Shown here: one piece after another, positions 33,345 through 42,746 of the stretch
Position numbering within the stretch: the first letter of the stretch is position 1
Layout: every line of letters begins with the position of its first letter
Assembly: GCA_018396675.1 (NCBI GenBank)
Contig: JAGTQX010000012.1
Coordinates: forward strand, 1 to 58,849
DNA length: 58,849 nucleotides
DNA from: Candidatus Bathyarchaeota archaeon
GTDB taxonomy: Archaea; Thermoproteota; Bathyarchaeia; Bathyarchaeales; Bathycorpusculaceae
Reading direction: 5' to 3'
The notes under the pieces: generated by a model
Told to the model about the DNA's origin: nothing
What the model saw: the letters and a program-made list of their open reading frames with translations, nothing else
Database searches by the model: none
Position numbers and translations under genes: made by a program

Positions 33345-34241
33345 ATCTTTAATTCGCGGAAGCCCAGCGCGAGCACCCATCTGTGTTATGCATCGCGAAG
33401 CTACAAAGTTACCAAGCATTCCACATTCTTTCAAGCTTTTTCCGCTGATTAAACCATAGAGGAATCCAGCACAGAAAGCATCTCCAGCACCTGTGGTGTC
33501 AACAACAGGCACTTTAAAAGCCTCTATATGATGGTTTTCGTTTCCGTCTGTAACGTAACAGCCTTTGCCGCCAAGCTTAATCGCCGCAATTCTAGCGCCT
33601 GCATCAAGCAGTTTGTTAGCGCCAGAAGCATAGTCTTCTTCTCCTGTCAGCATTTTAAGTTCCTTTGCGTTTGGCATCACAACAAAACTTCTTTTTAACA
33701 GTGGGTTCAACTGTTTAATACCTTTTCTAGCGTATAGTTCGCCTGGGTCTAAACTGATTTTCACGTTTTTTGGGAGTTCTTCAACAAGTTTTTTCTGTGT
33801 TTCAAAGGATTTTTCTCCAACGAATGATGTTAGATGTATAAACTCGGTTTTTGAAGAGTAATCAACACTTATTTCTTCAAATTCTATTGTGTCATTTACC
33901 CCAGGGTCTACATATAGTGCTCTCTCGCCTTTTTTGTCGACAAAACCCATGACGGTGCCGCTTCTTCCACTTTTTGCACGGATAATGCCTTCTGTGCTTA
34001 CGCTTTCTTTGTGGAAATCCTTTATGAGCAGTTTTCCTTCTCTGTCATTGGCTACTTTTCCGATGAAGCCAACTTTGCAGCCTAGCCTTGCCAGCCCAAC
34101 TATGGTGTTTGCTGCTGAACCTCCACATGCTTCTTGGCAATCGGTTATAATGCCTTCCTCTTCTGGTCCGGCTATCTTGTTTACCTTGTAGAGTTTGTCC
34201 ACGTTCAAAGCGCCGAAGCCTATAACATCAAAACGTTTCAT
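33327..34241 (-). CDS. PfkB/ribokinase family carbohydrate or nucleoside kinase
   Basis: A 304-residue kinase. PfkB signature 1 is at [15 protein letters not shown] and signature 2 at [14 protein letters not shown], the latter with the catalytic Asp. Members phosphorylate ribose, adenosine, guanosine/inosine, fructose or related sugars; the position beside purine genes favours a nucleoside or ribose substrate, by inference. ATG start overlaps the ftr stop (ATGA), so the two are translated together. Confidence 0.85.
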   Translation of the reverse strand: MKRFDVIGFGALNVDKLYKVNKIAGPEEEGIITDCQEACGGSAANTIVGLARLGCKVGFIGKVANDREGKLLIKDFHKESVSTEGIIRAKSGRSGTVMGFVDKKGERALYVDPGVNDTIEFEEISVDYSSKTEFIHLTSFVGEKSFETQKKLVEELPKNVKISLDPGELYARKGIKQLNPLLKRSFVVMPNAKELKMLTGEEDYASGANKLLDAGARIAAIKLGGKGCYVTDGNENHHIEAFKVPVVDTTGAGDAFCAGFLYGLISGKSLKECGMLGNFVASRCITQMGARAGLPRIKDLKLFF

Positions 34242-35149
34242 GTGAACAACTCACGCAAGTAAATTTTGTAATCGCCCAATTTTCCGCTATAATTTCCCGC
34301 CGAAATTTTCTTCACGCCTTTAACTTTCAATGCGGCTTCTATTCCTGCTTTCATAGCCTTTTTAACAACTTCAAGTGAGACGCCGTTGATTACTATTTCT
34401 GGAATGTAGTTTACGTCTTCCGGAACCTTTGACTCTTTTCCTAAACGCTTCTTCAAAGATGGACAATATAGATGATTTGTTGTCGGTCCTATCCATGGAA
34501 AACGTGTTTCAGGCTTCGAGCCGGCTGAGCATATGCCAAAGGGGGTTATAACACCGTCAATTTTGTGTATTGCTTCCAAAGCTTTTGTTCCAGCTTCTTT
34601 AACGGCTTCTTTTGTTTGACACATTATCCAGAAGTTTGCTCCCATGATTCCATATGCGTAGCCTAGAAAATGTTCAATTATGAAGTCTGGAACCATTATT
34701 GGGACGACTATTATTTCGCGGTCGTTACGTTTTTCTATCCATTCGTAGCCGTCTCCGCAGTGGCCCACACGTTCCATCATGTCAATCTTGCCGACGGGGT
34801 TTGGCACTGCGTCAAAAACCGATGTAAAGGGTTTCACAAGTATGTCTTGCCTTATTCTATAAGAGAGTTCAATCTCGAATTTTTTGAGGGATTCAGAAAA
34901 TGGCTTCTTTGGGTCTAATCCTCCCCAGAACTGGAGTATTACGCCTTTACGCTTGTCTGGGGTTTCTTTTTCGCTTAGCCACTTTTCTATTCCGCCTTCA
35001 ACTCGTCCGATAACTATTGAGGGTGTTGCGGTTGCATGTTCAGCCGCTTCCCGCAGGGTTTCCTCGTCCTCGGCGGTTACTATTACTCGGCAGTAGAATC
35101 CTTCAAAAGCTTCCGCGTAAGTGTCTTCTACACGTGTTTCTTTAACCAA
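34238..35149 (-). CDS. ftr: formylmethanofuran:tetrahydromethanopterin formyltransferase
   Basis: A 303-residue Ftr, which moves the formyl group between methanofuran and H4[49 protein letters not shown] and [16 protein letters not shown] are hallmark segments. It starts at TTG (35149) 9 bases after GGAGG. In known organisms it belongs to methanogenesis, methylotrophy or the reductive acetyl-CoA path. It sits in a minus-strand run with purF and purD, and is coupled to the PfkB gene. Confidence 0.95.
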   Translation of the reverse strand: MVKETRVEDTYAEAFEGFYCRVIVTAEDEETLREAAEHATATPSIVIGRVEGGIEKWLSEKETPDKRKGVILQFWGGLDPKKPFSESLKKFEIELSYRIRQDILVKPFTSVFDAVPNPVGKIDMMERVGHCGDGYEWIEKRNDREIIVVPIMVPDFIIEHFLGYAYGIMGANFWIMCQTKEAVKEAGTKALEAIHKIDGVITPFGICSAGSKPETRFPWIGPTTNHLYCPSLKKRLGKESKVPEDVNYIPEIVINGVSLEVVKKAMKAGIEAALKVKGVKKISAGNYSGKLGDYKIYLRELFT

Positions 35150-35184
35150 GCCTTAGCCTCCAAGTTTTGATTAGCGGAGTTATT

Positions 35185-36177
35185 CTATTTGTTGATTTCC
35201 GCTATTAAATCTTCAACCTTAATGCTGGCTAAGGACAACTGGAAATCGTCTTTATAGTTTGGAATAAGGGTTTGGTAAAGATGGTAAAATGTGCCGTTTG
35301 CAATTATACATGTTGAGCCTGCCGGCAATATGCTGTATTGTTCGTCTTTGAACCAGTTTTTCTTCACTAGTTTCCAATACAAGAAATCCTCTGAAAAATA
35401 CAAATCATAACCAATCCCGTCGTGAATTCCAAGCAACATGTACCATCTGGAATCTAAACGAAACAGTGCCGGATTTTCAAGTTCGCCCGTCACAGCGGTT
35501 TTCACGTAGCTCCAAGCTGTTCCAAGAGTTTCAGCCTTAACTAGATGCACTTCGTATCGTGCGGCTGAAATCAGCATATAATACGTGTTTCCTATGTTGA
35601 CGATGTAGGGGTCCCAGCCGAAGTGTGGCGCCAAAACTTCTGGCGATTCTTCTATTGTCAAATATCCAACGTCGGTGAATGTTGCTGGGTTTCTTATGTT
35701 TGTTCCAACAGCTAGTCCAAGCCTTGCAAGAATGGTGCTCCTGTTAACTGTGTTTTCCCAGTCGCTGTAGTAAAGGTAGAATTTTGAATCTTCTGGATTG
35801 TAGATGCAGTATGGCGCTATTTTTCCTTTCATCTGCAAAGGCATATACCCAATGCAAGTGTAGGAATTAAAATCTCTAGTTTTCAGAATCCCAGTAAGCA
35901 TCGCATTATCTGTTCTGAAAATTGATGCCACAATATAGTAGAAGCCTTCCTCGTCTTGAAAAGCTGTATGATTCGGGTATCTAACAAATTCAGGGTCTTT
36001 TATGCTTCCATCTTCTGGAATGTTTGGGTTTATAACACCATGATAAACCCACTTTGTTTGTTCGCGTAAATAGTCACCCTGTTTGATTATTAAAAAGTAT
36101 GCTTCGTAAACCAATGCAATTCCAAGAATTACTACGGTTATCCAAAATGTAATTTCACGTTTTTTCCGCGAAGCCAA
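35185..36177 (-). CDS. membrane-anchored beta-propeller protein (glycoside hydrolase 43/32-like)
   Basis: A 330-residue protein with one N-terminal membrane segment (ITFWITVVILGIALVYEAYF) after a basic stretch, so an uncleaved signal anchor with the rest outside the cell. The body has repeated blades such as KDPEFVRYPNHTAF, FYLYYSDWEN, GWDPYIVNIGNTYYMLIS and ENPALFRLDSRWYMLLG, the pattern of five-bladed propellers of glycoside hydrolase families 43/62/32. Enzyme activity is not certain: a catalytic set was not verified. It is within the purine run between ftr and the HAD gene. Confidence 0.65.
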   Translation of the reverse strand: MASRKKREITFWITVVILGIALVYEAYFLIIKQGDYLREQTKWVYHGVINPNIPEDGSIKDPEFVRYPNHTAFQDEEGFYYIVASIFRTDNAMLTGILKTRDFNSYTCIGYMPLQMKGKIAPYCIYNPEDSKFYLYYSDWENTVNRSTILARLGLAVGTNIRNPATFTDVGYLTIEESPEVLAPHFGWDPYIVNIGNTYYMLISAARYEVHLVKAETLGTAWSYVKTAVTGELENPALFRLDSRWYMLLGIHDGIGYDLYFSEDFLYWKLVKKNWFKDEQYSILPAGSTCIIANGTFYHLYQTLIPNYKDDFQLSLASIKVEDLIAEINK

Positions 36178-36180
36178 ACT

Positions 36181-37263
36181 TTATCCCAGTTTTCCTACAG
36201 CTTCGCCTCTTACATTCTTACGGAAAACAGTGCTTTCCCTTATTATTCTTTCCATGTTTTCTGGTTTTATAACCTCAACTTGAGGAAGCCTATTGCCATA
36301 AGCTTCTAAAAATCTGCTTTTAAGTTCCGTGTTTATTTTAAGTGTCTTTAGTATGTTGAAGTTCCAAGCGTTTGCCAGTTCTATCACGCTTTTTTTGCCA
36401 AATCTGCTGAAGACTTCTGCTAGCACTGCGGTGACCAGTGTCTTTTCTGCCATTACAGCAATTTCCGCCTCTCTTACGGCGTATTCGTTACCATTAAAAG
36501 CTATTGTTAATCCTCCGCCACGGCGAACTGTTTTGAAAGCCTCAACGTCCGTTATGCTATCGCCTACGTAAACCACATCTGCTAGGCGCATGCCCAACCG
36601 TTCAGTTATACACTTTACTGCTTCTGCTTTCTCTTGTCCCCCAACAGGGTTAACCTCGCTGAGTATTTTCCCGATTTCCATTTTAGGTATTTCATTCCAG
36701 AAAATTTCGTCAAGCCGCCGTATGGTTCGTTGATACATCTCTGGAAAGTCTTTGATGGATTTTGCGCCGTGTGGAATCTCAATTACTGGCATTCCGGCTA
36801 TTTCTTCAGCTAATCTCCTAAGCCTTTCTTTTTCCATCTGGCTAAGCTGGTGCTCGTCAATTTTCACTCTTGTGCAATACGTGTTCTCGTATGGAAATTT
36901 TATCACGTGGCATAATGATTTGATGTAATGTTCGTAGCTTGTGCTCACAATGAAAGCTTGGGCTGTTTTTCTGACAAACTTTAAAGTTTCCTTCACGTTC
37001 GGCATTAAAACAAGTGTCTTTGCTGAAAAAAGCCGCATTCTTCTGTCAGTAACGCCGTAGGCCTTAAGAAACGGAAGTATAAGCTTTAAGGTGTTTCCCG
37101 CCTTGTAACCAGGCTTTTTTAGTATGTCCGCGAGCACATCGTCATATTTGCTAACTACTGTAAATAGGTGGTCTCCGTGTGGCACATAATGAGTCGTCAA
37201 CTCAAAGGCGTTATCATTTTTGGAAATTGGCCCTTCGCAGTCTGAAATGAAGACTTTTTTCAT
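36181..37263 (-). CDS. archaeal HAD-superfamily hydrolase (COG4030/EhaR-like)
   Basis: A 360-residue protein. The HAD motif I is FISDCEGPISKND (the first Asp acts as nucleophile but the second is Glu-Gly shifted), motif II is in IVSTSYEHY and motif IV in VVYVGDSITDVEAF. It resembles the archaeal family sometimes annotated as energy-converting hydrogenase A subunit R, although no hydrogenase gene is here. Substrate unknown. ATG overlaps the purD stop (ATGA), so it is co-translated with purD; a role in nucleotide dephosphorylation is possible but unproven. Confidence 0.75.
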   Translation of the reverse strand: MKKVFISDCEGPISKNDNAFELTTHYVPHGDHLFTVVSKYDDVLADILKKPGYKAGNTLKLILPFLKAYGVTDRRMRLFSAKTLVLMPNVKETLKFVRKTAQAFIVSTSYEHYIKSLCHVIKFPYENTYCTRVKIDEHQLSQMEKERLRRLAEEIAGMPVIEIPHGAKSIKDFPEMYQRTIRRLDEIFWNEIPKMEIGKILSEVNPVGGQEKAEAVKCITERLGMRLADVVYVGDSITDVEAFKTVRRGGGLTIAFNGNEYAVREAEIAVMAEKTLVTAVLAEVFSRFGKKSVIELANAWNFNILKTLKINTELKSRFLEAYGNRLPQVEVIKPENMERIIRESTVFRKNVRGEAVGKLG

Positions 37264-38672
37264 CTGCGTTTTCTGAGTGCCTCCATGTGACGTATGCTCT
37301 TTGTTATGTGTTCTTTTGAGGCTATGTCTGTTCTATGCCAGAGTGCACCGCCTTTTATTGCGTTGACGCCTTCTAACGAAATTTTTCTGGCGGTGTCTAT
37401 GCTCTCGCCTACACCGACGACACATACCGCCCTCGATTTTAAAGCGTAGACCTCGTTTCCACGTAACTCCATAGAAGCCGGGTAAACGCGAATTTTTTCA
37501 CCGTATTTCTTGCTTAAATCATAGGCCTTCGTCAAATCCACCGGTTTGTCTATCTCCGCCTTATTAACTCGCTCCGGAAAAGCTTCTGCATAGCCACCGT
37601 AGTTCGGAGGCACTTTATACGTTACAACAGTAGCCGCCTTCTCTAATTCAACGCGGGTCAAGTTTCCCTCAATCATTTTAAAGCATACATCAACGAAATC
37701 CTCCTTCAAAATCGGTAATACATTCATTATTTCGGGGTCGCCTGGACGACTGTTGTTTTCAAGAATTTTCGGCTCTTTTCCAGTGTGCATAAAAGCCACA
37801 TAGAACGGTATGCCTCTCAAGGCTTGATTGTCCGAAGTTTTCAACTTCTCAAAAATTTTGTTAACAATTACAATTTCTTTTTCTCTGTCGAGCTTTGTCA
37901 TAAAAGGTAAAACTTCGCCTACGTCCTTGTATGAGCCCATGCCGCCAGTGTTCGGTCCTCTGTCTTCATCAAATGCGCGTTTGTAGTCTCTTGTTTCTGG
38001 AAGCGGTACCAAATGTTTGCCGTCGCAGAAGGCTTGGAAGCTGGACTCTTCTCCTTCAATTTTTTCTTCAACTATGACTTCGCCGTATCGGAGGGCGTCC
38101 CAGAAATGCTCGAATAGTTGTTCTCGTGTTGTAAAGTGGTCCCCCCAAACGCCTACGCCTTTCCCAGCAGCGGGCTTATCTGGTTTTACGACAGCCTTAT
38201 TTTCAAGTTCATCAAGCCACTTGTAAAGAGCCTTTTTCGCTTCTTCCATTGTCCTGTAGTCTTTGGAGTTGAAAATTCTAAAACGCGGGTTCACTTCAGG
38301 GACTGATTCTTGAAAAAGCAGTCGCTGCTGAACTTTACTTGCTTCTATGGCATATTTTTTCGTTGGGCAAATCATCGGTATGCCAACGCGTTTCTCTATG
38401 ACATCGCGGATGCCATCTATTATTGGTTTTTCTGGTCCAACTATGCCAAAGTCTATTTTATCCTTGTTTGCTTCTGCAAACTTGCAAATTTCTTCGACGT
38501 TTAAATCTGATATTACAGCGTGTTTTGAGGCGTTTTTCACGTTGAACGGGTTGCGCTGTTTGTCAGCAACATAAACTTCTACATTATAGTTTGTACTTCG
38601 TTTTAAAGCGTCAACAATCGCTGTTTCTCGTGCACCGTAAGAGATTACAAGCACACCGACCGTTTCCACCAT
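37260..38672 (-). CDS. purD: phosphoribosylamine-glycine ligase (GAR synthetase)
   Basis: A 470-residue ATP-grasp ligase joining phosphoribosylamine and glycine. VGPEKPIIDGIRDVIE, KPDKPAAGKGVGVW, GPNTGGMGSYKD and ENNSRPGDPEIM (metal ligands) are present. It is somewhat longer than the bacterial form. ATG start, 58 bases after purF on the same strand, forming a purF-purD unit. Confidence 0.94.
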   Translation of the reverse strand: MVETVGVLVISYGARETAIVDALKRSTNYNVEVYVADKQRNPFNVKNASKHAVISDLNVEEICKFAEANKDKIDFGIVGPEKPIIDGIRDVIEKRVGIPMICPTKKYAIEASKVQQRLLFQESVPEVNPRFRIFNSKDYRTMEEAKKALYKWLDELENKAVVKPDKPAAGKGVGVWGDHFTTREQLFEHFWDALRYGEVIVEEKIEGEESSFQAFCDGKHLVPLPETRDYKRAFDEDRGPNTGGMGSYKDVGEVLPFMTKLDREKEIVIVNKIFEKLKTSDNQALRGIPFYVAFMHTGKEPKILENNSRPGDPEIMNVLPILKEDFVDVCFKMIEGNLTRVELEKAATVVTYKVPPNYGGYAEAFPERVNKAEIDKPVDLTKAYDLSKKYGEKIRVYPASMELRGNEVYALKSRAVCVVGVGESIDTARKISLEGVNAIKGGALWHRTDIASKEHITKSIRHMEALRKRR

Positions 38673-38730
38673 TTTTGCGCGCTCCTTCCAAGTTAAAAAG
38701 AATACAAATGTTTCTAATCTATTTTATCTG

Positions 38731-40239
38731 CTAAACGTTTTCAGCAAGTTCGGGAATCTCGTAGAACCTTCTATTCTCCTCGTGACCTTCCAAGAACTTT
38801 CTCTTCATTTCATCAGCTATTTTCTGAGCCAGAGGCGTTGGGTACTCTCCCGTCACGCATGCTAGACATAACTCGTCTCTCCTAAATCCAGTCGCCTTAA
38901 CTAAACCATCTATTGACTGGTAGCACACTGCATCTGCGCCTATAAGTTTAGCTATTTCTTCTGGCGTGTGTTTTGCGCCTATAAGCTGGTGGTATGTTGC
39001 CATGTCTATACCGTAAAAACATGGACCAATTATGCGTGGAAAAGTTACGAACATGTAAACTTTTTTCGCGCCCATTCTGCGAAGTTTTTCTATGGTGACC
39101 CGCGTTGTGTCTCCGCGAACTATGCTGTCATCTATAACTATGACTCTTTTACCGTTAACTTTGGAAGCTAAAACGTTAATTTTTTTGTCTATAGTGTCCT
39201 GACGTTCTTTGTCAAGCAGTATGAAGGCGCGTTCCGTCACATAACGATGTCTTCTAGTTGCTCTTTCCCATCTTAAACCAGACTCGTCATGTACTCCGAA
39301 AGCCGCGTCGTCACCAGTTTCTGGCATGGAAATAATTATGTCCGCATTCCCAACAACATCTGGGTTTTCTTTAACAAGGTTTCTTCCGAACTCTTCGCGA
39401 ACTTCATAAACGTATTTGCTGTCGAAAATTGAGTCTGGTCTGGCGAAATAGGCGAACTCAAAAGCGCAGAAGGCTTTCCGCTCGTTTGTAAGTTTTTTCC
39501 TCTCGAAACCTTTTTCAGAAACGGCTATAAACTCGCCGGGTTCAAGTTCAAAACTTCTCTGAATTCTATTTATGTCCAAGCCGACGGTTTCAGAAGAGAA
39601 AGCATAAAGTTTCCTTTCTTCGTTTTGTCCAGCACATAAAGGTCTTATCCCATGAGGGTCTTTGAAGGCGAAAAACTTTCCATCTTTTGTTATTCCAGCA
39701 ACTGAAAAAGCTCCTTCGATTTCATGCATGCAAGCCTCTACAGCATCTTCTAGACGCTTTCCATTTACCAATTCAATCAAAAGTTTGTAGCAAATAAGAT
39801 TAGCGTCACATTCATAGGTGAACTTCGGGAACTCTTTTCTGATCTCTTTAACGAGCTTAATCGTATTTACGACATTGCCATTAAAGGAAACAGCCAGTTT
39901 TAACCCATTTTTTGATGCTGTAACGGGCTGCGTGTCCTTTAGAAGAGATTTTTCGTCCGCCTTCCCAGAAGTTGTGTATCTGACGTTTCCGATTCCTATA
40001 CATCCAGGTAGACGCCCAAACCACTCTTGAATAGCACTGGCTTTTATTTTTGGCACAAGATCCAGGCTTCTGTGAGCATAAAATTTCCCTTCGTTATATG
40101 TGAGGAAACCGTGTGACTGGTGTCCTCTATGATTTTGCGCTCTCAAACCCCAATATATGTATGGAAATATGGGATGCTTTGCGAAGCTTATCGCACCGAA
40201 GACTCCGCACGCAATCTTAAGCTGTTCTCCCATGTCCAA
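38731..40239 (-). CDS. purF: amidophosphoribosyltransferase
   Basis: A 502-residue enzyme for the first committed purine step, PRPP + glutamine to phosphoribosylamine. The N-terminal nucleophile is Cys11 (IACGVFGAIS), implying removal of a 10-residue propeptide. RGHQSHGF follows, and the PRPP-binding motif is VIVIDDSIVRGDTT. CVTGEYPTP near the C-terminus may include iron-sulfur or structural cysteines. It is preceded by a TATA box flanked by an 8-bp inverted repeat (40267-40298). Confidence 0.95.
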   Translation of the reverse strand: MDMGEQLKIACGVFGAISFAKHPIFPYIYWGLRAQNHRGHQSHGFLTYNEGKFYAHRSLDLVPKIKASAIQEWFGRLPGCIGIGNVRYTTSGKADEKSLLKDTQPVTASKNGLKLAVSFNGNVVNTIKLVKEIRKEFPKFTYECDANLICYKLLIELVNGKRLEDAVEACMHEIEGAFSVAGITKDGKFFAFKDPHGIRPLCAGQNEERKLYAFSSETVGLDINRIQRSFELEPGEFIAVSEKGFERKKLTNERKAFCAFEFAYFARPDSIFDSKYVYEVREEFGRNLVKENPDVVGNADIIISMPETGDDAAFGVHDESGLRWERATRRHRYVTERAFILLDKERQDTIDKKINVLASKVNGKRVIVIDDSIVRGDTTRVTIEKLRRMGAKKVYMFVTFPRIIGPCFYGIDMATYHQLIGAKHTPEEIAKLIGADAVCYQSIDGLVKATGFRRDELCLACVTGEYPTPLAQKIADEMKRKFLEGHEENRRFYEIPELAENV

Positions 40240-40266
40240 CGATAAAGATGTGGTTATTTATCAACT

Positions 40267-40298
40267 TTTATGACACATTTAAATAAAAACGTCATAAA
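40267..40298 (-). promoter_or_regulatory. purF promoter flanked by an 8-bp inverted repeat
   Basis: TTTATGAC (40267-40274) and GTCATAAA (40291-40298) are exact complements with a 16-base spacer that holds the TATA box (TTTATTTAAA on the minus strand, 40278-40287). The placement about 28-60 bases before the purF ATG is expected for an operator that blocks TBP/TFB binding. Confidence 0.55.
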
Positions 40299-40345
40299 TC
40301 AAAAATGACGCTTTGAAGCCAAATTCCGCTTTTCGCGATGTATAG

Positions 40346-41665
40346 TTAAGGTGTAAGCCTGAATCTGTCCCTCGGATAAAGTGTGACTTCTCTTATGTTC
40401 CTTTTGCCAGTCAACATCATTGTAAGTCTCTCTAAACCAATAGCCCAGCCGGCGTGTGGCGGCATGCCATAATCAAACGTTTGTAAATGATGCTTGAAAG
40501 ATTCCGGATTCAAGCCTTTCTCTTTCAACCGCTCTATTAAAAGCTCTTTTGAGGCTATTCTTGTTCCGCCTGAAGAAAGCTCTATCCATCGCCACATTAG
40601 ATCAAACCCTTCACAGAGTTCAGGGTTGTCATCTCTTGGCTTTATGTAAAACGCTTTAGAGTGTGTGGGCCAGTCGGTTATAAAGTAGAAGTATGGGTGA
40701 ACCTTGCCAAGTGTTCTGAAGGCAGGTGTGGGTATATCTTCCCCCCATGGGATTTCAACGCCTTCGTTTTTCAAGTCTTCCAGAACCTTCGTGTAAGTTA
40801 AACGTTTGAACGGGACTTCAGGAACCTCTAACCTATGCTTTAAAGTTGCCAATTCTCTTCGGCATTTTTCTTTAACAACTTTGCATGCATGCTGCATTAG
40901 CTGCTCCAACAACTGCATCACGTCTTCAGCCGTGGCAAAAGCCTGTTCAATGTCGATTGAAACGAACTCGCTTAGGTGCCTACGCGTGTGTGACTCTTCA
41001 GCTCTAAAAAACGGGCCTATCTCAAAAACTTTTTCTAGACTCATGACAAGCTGTTCCTTATACAGTTGGGGGCTCTGCGCAAGAAAGGCTTTTGTTTCAA
41101 AATAATTCACTGGAAAAAGTGCTGCACCGCCTTCAGTGGCTGAAGCAATTATGCGCGGCGTGTGTACTTCTATAAAACCTTTTTCGAAGAGAAAGCTTCT
41201 AATCGCTTCTACGGCTGCGTGTTGAATCTTGAAAACTGCAATGTTTTCTTCACGGCAAAGGTCTAACGCACGAGCGTCCAACCGAACCTCCAGGTTTGCT
41301 GGCACTTTTCCAGTAATATCCATTGGCAGTTGAGGCGAAGCTGTGCTAAAGATTTTAATTTCTTTCGGTATTACTTCGACGCCTCTTGGAGTAATTTCTG
41401 TTTTCTGCACAGTGCCTTTCACGCCGATGCTGAACCTTTTCTGCAATGCATCCGACTTCGACAGTACTTCGCCGCTGACCTTTTTCCGCGGAACAGTAAT
41501 TTGAACGGTTCCTTCCCTATCCTGCAATATTATAAAACGTATGCCGCCCAAATCTCTAATTTCTTGAACCCATCCAAAAAGTGTAACCTCTTGCCCGTCA
41601 AGCTCTGGTTTAACATCCACAGTGTGGTGGGTTCTACGCCAATTTCCAATTGAATCTATCTTCAT
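40346..41665 (-). CDS. aspS: aspartyl-tRNA synthetase (archaeal type)
   Basis: A 439-residue class IIb synthetase. An N-terminal OB-fold anticodon-binding domain (VTLFGWVQEIRDLGGIRFIIL) is followed by class II motifs: FRAEESHTRRHLSEF (motif 2) and GWAIGLERLTMML (motif 3), ending PRDRFRLTP as in archaeal AspRS. Whether it is discriminating or also charges tRNA-Asn cannot be settled here; no GatCAB genes are in the window. ATG start. The KH gene is 20 bases upstream on the same strand. Confidence 0.92.
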   Translation of the reverse strand: MKIDSIGNWRRTHHTVDVKPELDGQEVTLFGWVQEIRDLGGIRFIILQDREGTVQITVPRKKVSGEVLSKSDALQKRFSIGVKGTVQKTEITPRGVEVIPKEIKIFSTASPQLPMDITGKVPANLEVRLDARALDLCREENIAVFKIQHAAVEAIRSFLFEKGFIEVHTPRIIASATEGGAALFPVNYFETKAFLAQSPQLYKEQLVMSLEKVFEIGPFFRAEESHTRRHLSEFVSIDIEQAFATAEDVMQLLEQLMQHACKVVKEKCRRELATLKHRLEVPEVPFKRLTYTKVLEDLKNEGVEIPWGEDIPTPAFRTLGKVHPYFYFITDWPTHSKAFYIKPRDDNPELCEGFDLMWRWIELSSGGTRIASKELLIERLKEKGLNPESFKHHLQTFDYGMPPHAGWAIGLERLTMMLTGKRNIREVTLYPRDRFRLTP

Positions 41666-41685
41666 TGGTTCACATCCGTCAAGAG

Positions 41686-42195
41686 TTAATCCGCGAACTC
41701 CACACGCAATGTCATGTTGCGAACTTTACGGGCAATCTCCTTTAAAGCCTTTACATCAAAAGGCGGCTGTCTACCGCCTTTCTTTCTCAAAATAACCCGA
41801 GTTTCAGTTGAGCCATCCGGTAACCAAATAGTATTAATCGTAACTATGCTTAATGGTGCGAACAAATCTTCCAAAAACTTTCTATCGTCAACTCCATGCT
41901 CCAGAACGCGTACAAATTTTCCAGTTTTTTCTCCCAAAGCCTTGATGATTTTTCCTCCATAACCCAAAAGACGAGGGACATCACTTTTGCCCACGATTAT
42001 GGCCAAAGTTTTGCCAGAGTCAACAGCCTTGTGAAAATAAATGTTCTGAATAGATGGATAAGTCTCTTCTAAAGATAGAAGCAGACGGGCAATCTTCAAA
42101 TCAAGTTCTGTCACTTCGCCAGATTTTACCTTTTCCGAACATTTCTGGCATAGTATTCCGCTTTTTAGACAGAAACTGCATAATACTGTTTTCAC
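41686..42195 (-). CDS. zinc-finger/KH-domain protein (archaeal NusA-like)
   Basis: A 169-residue protein. Two cysteine pairs at the N-terminus (LCSFCLKSGILCQKC) form a zinc site; a KH domain follows with the GYGG loop (LLGYGGKIIKALGEKTG), and a basic C-terminal part (RKKGGRQPPF). The GTG at 42195 is preferred because GGAGG lies just upstream, inside the longer frame that begins at 42216. It likely binds RNA; NusA-like KH proteins in archaea function in transcription or translation. It precedes aspS in an apparent operon. Confidence 0.8.
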   Translation of the reverse strand: MKTVLCSFCLKSGILCQKCSEKVKSGEVTELDLKIARLLLSLEETYPSIQNIYFHKAVDSGKTLAIIVGKSDVPRLLGYGGKIIKALGEKTGKFVRVLEHGVDDRKFLEDLFAPLSIVTINTIWLPDGSTETRVILRKKGGRQPPFDVKALKEIARKVRNMTLRVEFAD

Positions 42196-42262
42196 TTGAC
42201 AAGGTACCCTCCACAAATAAAGGAGGGGCGGCGGAGCTTTGAACTTTTTTGTTGAAATTTTT

Positions 42263-42541
42263 CTATCGTTCGAGTGTTATCTCGATTGTGCTGACGTTTG
42301 TGGGCGTGCCACCCTCTTCTCTGGGTGCCACTTGCTCTGTTCCGATGCCTACTTTCTTAATTTTAACGTCTGGTAGGAATCGGCGTCTAACGACTTCGAC
42401 TACGTCAACTGCTCGGCTTATGGATCTCCCTCTGGCTTTAACATTTACTTCTTTTGCTCCGCCGTGGAAGAGGGTTATGCAAGCCAGTACATAGTTCATT
42501 ACTGGCTTTCTCCCGATCAACACTGAATTGCTTTCTGACAT
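42263..42541 (-). CDS. albA: DNA/RNA-binding protein Alba
   Basis: A 92-residue Alba from the ATG at 42541 (frame open to 42556). [20 protein letters not shown], the [21 protein letters not shown] helix and [25 protein letters not shown] loop are diagnostic; the conserved lysine usually at position 16 of Sulfolobus Alba is matched by GRKPV. It compacts chromosomal DNA and binds RNA as a dimer. It is monocistronic, with about 45 bases before the KH gene. Confidence 0.95.
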   Translation of the reverse strand: MSESNSVLIGRKPVMNYVLACITLFHGGAKEVNVKARGRSISRAVDVVEVVRRRFLPDVKIKKVGIGTEQVAPREEGGTPTNVSTIEITLER

Positions 42542-42684
42542 TTTGTACCGCCTCACTCCTTGTTCTCACATTTTCTGTGGCTTCATAACCATTTTTTTCG
42601 ATAAATAAATATGTTGCGGTTTTAAATTCTAGTGGAGAATTCTAATGTTTGCATAGATGTTTGTTTTTGCTAAAAACTTGCTAA

Positions 42685-42726
42685 ATGTTTAAATAAAACA
42701 TACTATTGTAAAGTCTAAACTCAATA
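42685..42726 (+). promoter_or_regulatory. Lrp-like gene promoter with two short inverted repeats
   Basis: ATGTTT-AAATA-AAACAT (42685-42701) centres on a TATA box, and CTATTG (42703-42708) with CAATAG (42721-42726) flank the expected transcription start. Both would suit a dimeric regulator. Confidence 0.45.
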
Positions 42727-42746
42727 GACACTGGAAGATCACGGCT

